Below, one piece after another: positions 52,515-59,603 of a stretch of DNA of 64,000 nt. Each line of letters starts with the position of its first letter. The first letter of the stretch is position 1. The translations under genes were made by a program, and so were the position numbers. A model generated the notes under the pieces. The model saw only the letters and a program-made list of their open reading frames with translations. It searched no databases and was not told the origin of the DNA. The DNA lies in contig CAYLRU010000001.1 in the NCBI GenBank assembly GCA_964386565.1, forward strand, positions 224,372 to 288,371, in the 5' to 3' direction. The DNA is from CAYLRU01 sp964386565. Lineage in GTDB: Bacteria; Desulfobacterota; Desulfobacteria; Desulfobacterales; UBA5616.

Positions 52515-53519
52515 ATGACACAGGAAGACAAAAAGACAAAGGAAATACCCGGCCTCAAACAAACCGTTGCAAAGGAAATCGTGGGCAATGCCATTGTCAT
52601 GATCATCATCGTTCTGTGCAGTTGGGGGCTGACTTTCGGCATATGGGGACCGGCCAGGGGTATGGGAACGTTTCTGGGATATATCGCCTGCATGATTCCG
52701 TTTTTTACCGTGATCCAGGCGTATGTCCCGTTTATAAACAAGCGGGCCGAGCTGGCGCACGGAAAATGGGAGTTGAAAGACGATGAAAAGGACCTGCCTG
52801 CCGGGCCGGTCGTCAACATCTGGTCCCGGATACTTCCCCGGGCCCTGGTGTACGGTTTCGGGGTGATGCTCGTACCGGTCGCCCTGATCAAAATTTCCGG
52901 ATGGCAGCCCCCGACGTTCATCATCGTCCTGATCGTGCTTGTTGCAAATATCGTAACGACAACCCTTCTGATCAAAAAATACCTTCCCGTTGACCTGCTT
53001 TCCTTTGCCAAGGCCGTCAACGTGGGAACCCCGTCAACACCCCAGCCCCTGGCCGGGTATTTGATGGTGGAACACGCCATGCCCTTTATCATGCTCCAGG
53101 GATACATCAATGCTTGCGTGGCCAATCGGGCGTTCCATTTTGAAGCAGCCAAGGCCGGCGTTGACTATGTGCCCGCCCACGCCCTGTTGCCGGATGCATT
53201 TATCGTTTTCATCCTGCTGGCCCTGATCCAGTGGATGTTTTCCAATGCATTGACGCGCGGCGATGTCCGGCTGGGCAGGGTGCCGGCCGACAAGCTGAAA
53301 AACATTTCCGGGTGGGGTGCTCTCGGGCTGATTTTCCTGGCGGGAATCGGCATTACCGTTTTATACTGGGTTATCCTGGCAGTAGGCGGCGTCCCCGGTC
53401 TCGGCATCGGCATGGCCACCCTGTTCAAGATGGCCATTGTCATTCTGTCCGTTGTTTTCGGCGCCTGGATCGGCATTCGATGGGGCGGATACCGTGAATT
53501 TGCAGAAATGCAGGCATAA
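52515..53519 (+). CDS. Polytopic membrane protein of unknown function
   Basis: 334 residues with about eight hydrophobic segments, for example IVMIIIVLCSWGLTF, FLGYIACMIPFFTVI, FIIVLIVLVANIVTT, DAFIVFILLALIQWMF, LGLIFLAGIGITVLYWVI and IVILSVVFGAWIGIRW. A charged loop follows the second helix (KRAELAHGKWELKDDEKDLP). I do not recognise the family. AAGGAGGAAGCAG precedes ATG 52515. It stands alone between pdxT and an HD-GYP gene, 197 bases from the first and 374 from the second. Transporter or membrane-remodelling roles are possible; nothing in the sequence decides. Confidence 0.75.
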   Translation: MTQEDKKTKEIPGLKQTVAKEIVGNAIVMIIIVLCSWGLTFGIWGPARGMGTFLGYIACMIPFFTVIQAYVPFINKRAELAHGKWELKDDEKDLPAGPVVNIWSRILPRALVYGFGVMLVPVALIKISGWQPPTFIIVLIVLVANIVTTTLLIKKYLPVDLLSFAKAVNVGTPSTPQPLAGYLMVEHAMPFIMLQGYINACVANRAFHFEAAKAGVDYVPAHALLPDAFIVFILLALIQWMFSNALTRGDVRLGRVPADKLKNISGWGALGLIFLAGIGITVLYWVILAVGGVPGLGIGMATLFKMAIVILSVVFGAWIGIRWGGYREFAEMQA

Positions 53520-53893
53520 CATATCTCCTGTCACGGTCCTCCGGCACCGGGGGATCGTGGTGGGGTTTTGGGTTTTGGGTTTAGACGGTGTAAACTCGGC
53601 AAACCGCTTTCCAGGTGATTTTTCCTCCTTTTTTTCCGGGTCATTTTCTTGATCGGCCGGCACAAAAAAATAAAAAAATTATAAAAAATGCAAAAATCGA
53701 TGTTTTCCAACATACAAAAATGAAATTTTATGCTATAAATCAAAAAAATGTAATAAGCAGCAGGTGGTTAAGGGGTCGGCGGTGTTTTCGGAACAGCCCC
53801 GGATAAAAAACCAGGCGCCCCTGTGACCACGGTTGGACAACCGGGGTTGAAAATCGGATTTTACCTTTTTGATTAAACAACGGGGTGATGATG
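53520..53893. other. Long AT-rich intergenic region before the HD-GYP gene
   Basis: An imperfect hairpin (CACGGTCCTCCGG with CCGGGGGATCGTG, 53532-53559) may end the membrane-protein transcript. It is followed by GGTTTTGGGTTTTGGG repeats and then by a very A-rich tract (about 53660-53755) unlike the rest of the window. The tract could be an UP-element, bent DNA or binding site for a nucleoid protein. No RNA gene is recognised. Confidence 0.4.
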
Positions 53894-54958
53894 ATGGAAA
53901 AGAAAGATGCCGGGTTGAATCGTGTTTATGCTGATGACGCCAATGTCGTCAGCATGGACGAAAGAAAACAGGCCCGGAAAAAGTTGAGGTTGCTGCTTAT
54001 CAAAGACAGGGCGTCTTTCATGCAACGCGTGGCAGAGGTCAACAAGGAGTTATGGATCATCCTGACCTTGCTGGTGCTGTGCCTGATAGCCAATTACGCG
54101 GTGGATTCCGCCACCGTCCTGTTGGGGCTTTACTCACTCCCGACCGTTTTCAGCGCCTATATATATGGCCGGCGCCATGCCGTGCTCACCGCCCTGTTGA
54201 GTTTTATCCTTGTTTTTTCCCTTTCCTATCCCCGGTTCAATTTACTGGGAGATGTGGACATGTTCAGTGCACCCTTATATGATGTCATCGCCTGGGGATG
54301 CGTCCTGATGGTCATCGCCTATACCATGGGGACACTGTTCATCCGTAATGAATCAAAGCTCATGGAACTGCGTCAGAGCTACCTCGGGGTGTTGCACATC
54401 CTCCATTATTTTATTGCAAAGGACAAATACACGGAAAATCATTCATACCGGGTGTCCATATATGCCATGAAAATAGCGGCTGAAATGAAGTTTTCCCAAA
54501 CACGTATCGAGGATGTACGCGCGGCAGCCCTGCTTCACGATATCGGGAAGCTCGATATCAGCCGGGAACTTCTTTACAAGGCGTCCAGGTTAACCACCCG
54601 GGAGTATGAACAGGTCAAGGCCCATGTGAAAAAAGGGGTCGACATGCTGGCGCCTGTCAAGGGTCCCCTGGACAGGATCATTCCCATCATCCTGGGCCAC
54701 CATGAACGTTACGACGGCAGCGGCTACCGGGGTGTCAGCGGCAGCGATCTTCCCCTTGAAAGCCGCATTATCGCGGTGGCTGACGTGTACGATTCCCTGG
54801 TAAGCGACAGGCCCTATCGCAGGGGAATCCCGCCCCTGGACGCCAAGGAACATATCGTCAAAGGATCGGGAACCGAATTCGATCCCAAGGTCGTGGCGGC
54901 GTTTGTAAATATTTTCAAGCGGGGGCAGATGGATATTCCCGTCATCCCCATTCATTGA
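53894..54958 (+). CDS. Membrane-anchored HD-GYP domain phosphodiesterase
   Basis: About 354 residues. Membrane helices near 55-75, 80-100 and 130-150 form an N-terminal sensor, followed by the HD-GYP domain: LLHDIGKLD, AHVKKGVDML, GHHERYDGSGYRG and IIAVADVYDSLVSDRPYR. HD-GYP proteins hydrolyse cyclic di-GMP or 3'3'-cGAMP. The usual GYP reads GYR here, while metal-ligand residues HD and HHE are kept. Four start codons lie in a row (GTG 53885, ATG 53888, 53891, 53894) with only a weak CGGGGTG in front, so the exact start is open. Confidence 0.87.
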   Translation: MEKKDAGLNRVYADDANVVSMDERKQARKKLRLLLIKDRASFMQRVAEVNKELWIILTLLVLCLIANYAVDSATVLLGLYSLPTVFSAYIYGRRHAVLTALLSFILVFSLSYPRFNLLGDVDMFSAPLYDVIAWGCVLMVIAYTMGTLFIRNESKLMELRQSYLGVLHILHYFIAKDKYTENHSYRVSIYAMKIAAEMKFSQTRIEDVRAAALLHDIGKLDISRELLYKASRLTTREYEQVKAHVKKGVDMLAPVKGPLDRIIPIILGHHERYDGSGYRGVSGSDLPLESRIIAVADVYDSLVSDRPYRRGIPPLDAKEHIVKGSGTEFDPKVVAAFVNIFKRGQMDIPVIPIH

Positions 54959-54996
54959 GCAGGGTGTTGTATGAAGTTTTCCCCTCTTTTGGGTCG

Positions 54997-55023
54997 CCCG
55001 GGCGGGTATTGAACCCGCCCGGG
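54997..55023 (+). terminator. Terminator of the HD-GYP gene
   Basis: Perfect 11-bp stem CCCGGGCGGGT / ACCCGCCCGGG with a 5-base loop, followed on the plus strand by GGCTTTCTTCTTTT. It also lies downstream of groEL on the minus strand, where no T-run follows. The minus-strand reading resembles a tRNA T-arm (GCGGG-TTCAATA-CCCGC) by chance. Confidence 0.65.
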
Positions 55024-55050
55024 GCTTTCTTCTTTTACTCACATTTTCTG

Positions 55051-56679
55051 TCAATACATGTCGTCTTCCATTCCGCCGGGAGGCATGGCCGGCTCTTTTT
55101 TCTTTTCAGGCTTGTCAGCGACCATCGCTTCCGTGGTCAGCATCAGGCCGGATACCGACGCGGCGTTCTGAATGGCGAACCGCACCACCTTGGTCGGATC
55201 GATGACGCCTGCTGCCAGAAGGTTTTCATAGGTCTCGGTCTGGGCATTGAACCCGTAGTCATCCTTGCCCTCCATCACTTTATTGAGCACCACGGATCCC
55301 TCGTAGCCCGCGTTTTGGGCGATTTGCCGCAAGGGCTCACTCAGGGCGTGCTTCAAGATGGCCACGCCGCTTTTTTCCTCTCCCTTGACCTTGATGTTTT
55401 CCAGGGCTTTTATACATCGCACCAGGGCCACCCCTCCACCCGGCACGATACCTTCTTCCACGGCGGCCCGGGTGGCGTTTAAAGCGTCTTCCACCCGCGC
55501 TTTCTTTTCCTTCATCTCGGTTTCCGTGGCCGCTCCTATGTTGATAACCGCCACCCCACCGATAATCTTGGCCAGCCGCTCCTGAAGTTTTTCCCGGTCG
55601 TAATCAGAGGTGGTCTCCTCGATCTGTGCCCGGATCTGTTTGACGCGGCCCTCGATAGCGGCCTTGGTGCCGGCCCCATCCACGATGGTGGTGTTGTCTT
55701 TATCGACTTTTACCGTCTTGCAGGTCCCCAGGTCCTTGACCTTGATGTTTTCCAGGCTGATGCCCAGGTCTTCGGAGATCACCTGGCCACCGGTCAATAT
55801 GGCGATATCCTCGAGCATGGCCTTGCGGCGATCGCCAAAACCGGGCGCTTTTACCGCAGCCACCTTCAGGGTGCCGCGCAGCTTGTTGACGATAAGGGTT
55901 GCCAGTGCTTCACCTTCCACATCCTCGGCGATGATCAGCAGCGGCTTGCCGGCCCTGGAGACCTCTTCGAGCAACGGCACCAAGTCTTTCATCACCGTGA
56001 CTTTTTTCTCATGGATCAGGATGTACGGCTCTTCGAGCACGGCTTCCATCTTTTCGGAATCCGTCACAAAGTAGGGAGAGAGGTAGCCGCGGTCGAACTG
56101 CATACCCTCGACGATTTCCAGGGTGGTTTCCATGCTCTTGGCCTCTTCCACGGTGATGACCCCTTCCTTGCCCACCTTTTCCATGGCCTCGGAGATCAGC
56201 TTGCCGATGGTTTCATCACTGTTCGCGGAAATGGTGCCGACCTGCTCGATCTCTTTTTTATCCCGGGTCGGCTTGGACATTTTTTTAAGCTCGGCAACAA
56301 CGGCCTCGACCCCCTTGTCGATACCGCGCTTCAGGGGCATGGGGCTCACACCGGCGGCCACGAGTTTCTGGCCCTCGTTGTAAATCGCCTGGGCCAGCAC
56401 CGTTGCCGTGGTGGTGCCGTCGCCGGCCGTATCACTGGTTTTGTTGGCGACCTCCTTGACCATTTGTGCACCCATGTTCTGAAACTTGTCCACCAATTCG
56501 ATCTCTTTGGCCACGGTCACGCCGTCCTTGGTGACGGTAGGCGATCCAAAGGACTTGTCCAGAACCACGTTGTTTCCCTTGGGTCCCAATGTCACCTTTA
56601 CGGCGTCGGCCAGAATGTTGACGCCCTGGAGCATTGCTTCACGGGCCTTTGAACTGTAAGCAATCATTTTTGCAGGCAT
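55051..56679 (-). CDS. groL: Chaperonin GroEL (60 kDa)
   Basis: 542 residues. All classical blocks are present: KVTLGPKGNNVVLDKSFGSP, ATP-site GDGTTTATVLAQAI, AVKAPGFGDRRKAML, VEDALNATRAAVEEGIVPGGG and a C-terminal tail PPGGMEDDMY instead of the long GGM repeat. It folds proteins in the GroES-capped cage. AGGGAGGAACAAGTT precedes the ATG. groES lies 22 bases upstream. No CIRCE element was found. Confidence 0.99.
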   Translation of the reverse strand: MPAKMIAYSSKAREAMLQGVNILADAVKVTLGPKGNNVVLDKSFGSPTVTKDGVTVAKEIELVDKFQNMGAQMVKEVANKTSDTAGDGTTTATVLAQAIYNEGQKLVAAGVSPMPLKRGIDKGVEAVVAELKKMSKPTRDKKEIEQVGTISANSDETIGKLISEAMEKVGKEGVITVEEAKSMETTLEIVEGMQFDRGYLSPYFVTDSEKMEAVLEEPYILIHEKKVTVMKDLVPLLEEVSRAGKPLLIIAEDVEGEALATLIVNKLRGTLKVAAVKAPGFGDRRKAMLEDIAILTGGQVISEDLGISLENIKVKDLGTCKTVKVDKDNTTIVDGAGTKAAIEGRVKQIRAQIEETTSDYDREKLQERLAKIIGGVAVINIGAATETEMKEKKARVEDALNATRAAVEEGIVPGGGVALVRCIKALENIKVKGEEKSGVAILKHALSEPLRQIAQNAGYEGSVVLNKVMEGKDDYGFNAQTETYENLLAAGVIDPTKVVRFAIQNAASVSGLMLTTEAMVADKPEKKKEPAMPPGGMEDDMY

Positions 56680-56701
56680 AACTTGTTCCTCCCTTTTTTT
56701 G

Positions 56702-56989
56702 TCAGCTCAAGATTCCCAGGATATCGTCTTCCCGCATGAATACGTGTTCTTCACCGTCTATCTTGATCTCGGTTCCGGCATACCTGGAAAAGAGGATGCG
56801 GTCCCCCTCCCTGACTTCCAACGGAATCCGTTTGCCGTCGTCGTTCCGCTTGCCGGGTCCCACGGCCACCACTTTGCCCTCCTGGGGTTTTTCCTTGGCC
56901 GTATCGGGGATAATGATGCCACCGGCCGTTTTTTGCTCTTCTTCCACCCGCTTGACGATCACCCTGTCATTCATCGGTCTGATTTTCAT
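56702..56989 (-). CDS. groS: Co-chaperonin GroES (10 kDa)
   Basis: 95 residues: MKIRPMNDRVIVKRVEEEQ, the mobile loop KTAGGIIIPDTAKEKP and the C-terminal HVFMREDDILGIL. It caps GroEL. CGGAGGGAAAAA precedes ATG 56989; the frame is open 11 codons further but without a site. Between groES and manC lie 138 bases with a 24-codon ORF (57048-57122); no CIRCE repeat and no clear heat-shock promoter is seen, so transcription may come from upstream genes. Confidence 0.98.
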   Translation of the reverse strand: MKIRPMNDRVIVKRVEEEQKTAGGIIIPDTAKEKPQEGKVVAVGPGKRNDDGKRIPLEVREGDRILFSRYAGTEIKIDGEEHVFMREDDILGILS

Positions 56990-57047
56990 TTTTTCCCTCC
57001 GGTTTTGTTTTCCTCGTTTCACTTGGTAATATGGATCAAGATCATCC

Positions 57048-57122
57048 TCATAAGGAGACAGCCGGCAAGGGCGGCTGCCTGTCTTTGCAAATAATCATTC
57101 CCCGGTGATGGGTATCGGTCAT
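57048..57122 (-). CDS. 24-codon small ORF between manC and groES, possible leader peptide
   Basis: ATG 57122 is preceded by AAAGGAGGTGAAAACC, one of the strongest ribosome binding sites in the window; that site contains the manC stop codon (AGGAGGTGA). The 24-residue product starts MTDTHHRGMIICKD and ends PLPAVSL. An inverted repeat (GACAGCCG with CGGCTGCCTGTC, imperfect) lies inside the ORF. It may be a leader peptide coupling manC translation to groES expression, or a short orphan protein. I know no homologue. Confidence 0.4.
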   Translation of the reverse strand: MTDTHHRGMIICKDRQPPLPAVSL

Positions 57123-57127
57123 GGTTT

Positions 57128-58309
57128 TCACCTCCTTTCCACAACGATTGAGCCATCTTTATCAGAATCAGCCCGGATTCGGCCGCCCCGGGGTTGAAAC
57201 GCCGTTTTCCCCGCAGCATCCGATCCTTCCGGTTGTGAAAGCATGGACTCGACAACCTGCTTTACATCTTCCAACCGATCCTTGTGGGCAACCAGGGTTT
57301 TTGTGCCGGCGCGGATCACCACGATATCGCGGACACCCACCATGGCCAGCGTTTCCCGGGGCTGGTCGCAAAACACCAGATTGCCTTGGGCATCCAATGT
57401 GTGAACGCGGCCCTTGACATAATTCCCGTTTGCGTCGCGTGCCAGAAAATCCTGGACAGCCAGCCACCCGCCCACATCCTTCCAGGAAAATTCACCGGCC
57501 ACGCACCGGACATCACGTGCTTTTTCCATGACGGCAAAGTCGATGGAGATTCGTTTGAGCACTGCGAACCGGTTTTGCAGGGCCTCTTTCCATTGCGGTG
57601 TTCCCATTTTTTCAACAGCCTTGGTGAGGTGCTCGACATGTTTCGGAAGATGCAATATCAATTCGGCGAAAATGGCGTCCGTGGTCCAGATAAACATGCC
57701 GGAGTTCCACAAGTACCGGCCGGATTCCAGGTACTGCCTGGCGGTTTCAGCACTCGGCTTTTCCCTGAATGAGATAAGGTGAAAATGCTTTATGCCCCCG
57801 TCCTCCGCCGTTTTTTCACCGACTTCCAGGTAGCCGTAACCCGCGGCCGGATAGGTCGGCTTGATACCGAAGGTATAAAGTGCCCCGGTTTGCCGGGCTG
57901 CCCTGACCGCCGAGAGCATCGTTTTCTGAAACAGATCCACAGGCTCTATCAGGTGATCTGCTGTCAGCACGATGATCACCGGATTGCCGAAGCGTTTCAT
58001 GGCGACCAGGGTGCCCAGGCAGACCGCGGCAGCAGTATCCTTTCGCTCCGGCTCGCCGATGATGTTTTGAACAGGCACCTCCGGAAGCTGCTCGCTGACC
58101 AAGGGGATAAAATTTTCATTGGTCAAAACGATGATCCGGTCGTTCGGAACGATCCCTGCCACACGATCGTAGCTTTTTTGCAGCAGGCTCCGGTCATCAA
58201 AGAGCTGTATGAACTGCTTGGGTTTTTCGTGCGTGCTGAGCGGCCAGAAGCGCGTGCCCACGCCTCCGGCCATGATGACGACAACGACGTTGTTATCCAT
58301 ATTCTCCAT
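57128..58309 (-). CDS. manC: Mannose-1-phosphate guanylyltransferase
   Basis: 393 residues. Nucleotidyl-transferase signature MAGGVGTRFWPLSTHEKPKQF near the N-terminus, VLTADHLIEP, then FREKPSAETA and WNSGMFIWT. It makes GDP-mannose from GTP and mannose 1-phosphate. It has the nucleotidyltransferase domain and a short C-terminal beta-helix but not the isomerase domain of bifunctional ManC/AlgA. The start may be ATG 58309 or 58300. It follows two glycosyltransferase genes, which could use GDP-mannose. Confidence 0.9.
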   Translation of the reverse strand: MENMDNNVVVVIMAGGVGTRFWPLSTHEKPKQFIQLFDDRSLLQKSYDRVAGIVPNDRIIVLTNENFIPLVSEQLPEVPVQNIIGEPERKDTAAAVCLGTLVAMKRFGNPVIIVLTADHLIEPVDLFQKTMLSAVRAARQTGALYTFGIKPTYPAAGYGYLEVGEKTAEDGGIKHFHLISFREKPSAETARQYLESGRYLWNSGMFIWTTDAIFAELILHLPKHVEHLTKAVEKMGTPQWKEALQNRFAVLKRISIDFAVMEKARDVRCVAGEFSWKDVGGWLAVQDFLARDANGNYVKGRVHTLDAQGNLVFCDQPRETLAMVGVRDIVVIRAGTKTLVAHKDRLEDVKQVVESMLSQPEGSDAAGKTAFQPRGGRIRADSDKDGSIVVERR

Positions 58310-58376
58310 TATCTCATCTTACCAAACGCAAAGTGTAAAACAGGGCCTGGAGAGGAACGGGTCTGCTTTTCCCGTG

Positions 58377-59603
58377 TCAGAACTCCAGGTCCAAAACCAG
58401 GGGCCGGCCTGTTCGGACGGCCTTGCGGGCCAGCCTGTAGGCCTCGTTGTACTGCCTGGCCACCACTTCCCAGCAGACCACGTTTTCGAGATAGCGTTTC
58501 AGGTTTTCCCCCAGTTCCATGCGCAACGTCTCATCCAGCGCCAGCTTGATCACCTTCTGCCTGAGCATCTTCTTGGTGGTGAACAAAAGCCCTCCGCCGC
58601 TTTCCAGCGTTTGGGCGGTCAACCCCTCCACCGGTGCGGTGGTGATATACGGTTTATTCAGCGCGATGATGCGCGCCAATGTCCCGGACTGGGTCTCGTC
58701 GGTTGACGGCAGAACAATAAAATCGCAGATCGCCATCATTTTGTAATAGTCGTCCCCTCTCGGGACGAACTCGTGGTAGTGGGCCAGTCCCTTGCCCTCC
58801 AGGATCCGGACCTCCGTCTTCCATTCTTCATAATCCTGCCTGTGGCTGGGATCGCGCATGGTACCGGCGGCCAGCAAATCCCAATCCTGGCCGGAGCGTT
58901 TCTTTATTTCATTATGAATGTCCTCCCACATGGACAGCAGGATATCCCAGCGTTTGTTGGATTGAATCCAGCCGATCATGCCCACCACGTGATCGGCCAG
59001 GCCGATTTTGTCCAGGCCGAACTGTTTTCTCAGCATCGGTATTTCGTGCATCCCCCAGCGCTTGTCAGACCGCGCGCCATGCGGCACCACCATGATGTTC
59101 CGCGGTGTCAGCCACCCCCTGCCCTGGAAGGTCCAATCCAGTCGCCATTTCTGATAATGGCACTTGAACAGCACCAGGTGGCTTCGCTGGCACATCTTGT
59201 AAATGAAATCCGCTTCAAAATCCCTTAACCGCCCGTGAACGGTGTGGGGTTCCACGACAATGGGAAAGTTTCCAATCGCCTCCAACAGGTCGAGGAAGCC
59301 GTCATTTCCGTCTCCCACGCCCCTGGGATCGCGGTATTCATAAAGACCGTATTCATGTTCGATGTGAACCACGTATGGGTCCAGCTTTTCAATTTCCTGG
59401 GCAACGGGTTTCCACCAGTCGACCCGTGTCGTGTCGATTATGGGCAAGACGCCGTCGCCTTCGCCGTCGGTATGGCTGATCACCAGGACCTTGCGGTCCG
59501 GGTTGGCTTTTTGAATAAACTCCCGCGCCTCCTCGCAGAAGGTGGCGATGCCGCACAGCCTGGGCGGATAAGAACTGACCATGACAATGGGTTTATTGGC
59601 CAT
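58377..59603 (-). CDS. Glycosyltransferase (GT4-like)
   Basis: 408 residues, GT-B fold. N-terminal SSYPPRLCGIATFCEEARE; C-terminal donor site with FIVLPSTDETQSGTLARIIALNKPYITT, where a Glu-x7-type pattern binds the sugar nucleotide. It probably transfers a hexose, perhaps mannose given manC next door. AGAGGTAATCGTTT precedes the ATG. It overlaps the preceding glycosyltransferase-fusion gene by 11 bases and shares with it the PRxCGIATF motif, so the two are related. Confidence 0.88.
   Translation of the reverse strand: MANKPIVMVSSYPPRLCGIATFCEEAREFIQKANPDRKVLVISHTDGEGDGVLPIIDTTRVDWWKPVAQEIEKLDPYVVHIEHEYGLYEYRDPRGVGDGNDGFLDLLEAIGNFPIVVEPHTVHGRLRDFEADFIYKMCQRSHLVLFKCHYQKWRLDWTFQGRGWLTPRNIMVVPHGARSDKRWGMHEIPMLRKQFGLDKIGLADHVVGMIGWIQSNKRWDILLSMWEDIHNEIKKRSGQDWDLLAAGTMRDPSHRQDYEEWKTEVRILEGKGLAHYHEFVPRGDDYYKMMAICDFIVLPSTDETQSGTLARIIALNKPYITTAPVEGLTAQTLESGGGLLFTTKKMLRQKVIKLALDETLRMELGENLKRYLENVVCWEVVARQYNEAYRLARKAVRTGRPLVLDLEF

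Noticed and set aside
54990..55026. tRNA 3' half on the minus strand
   Set aside because: The hairpin with a TTCAATA loop mimics a T-arm, but there is no D-arm, anticodon arm or matching 5' acceptor strand; it is better explained as the HD-GYP terminator.
56990..57127. CIRCE element or heat-shock promoter before groES
   Set aside because: No TTAGCACTC-N9-GAGTGCTAA repeat and no convincing sigma-32 boxes; the interval holds a small ORF and an imperfect hairpin instead.
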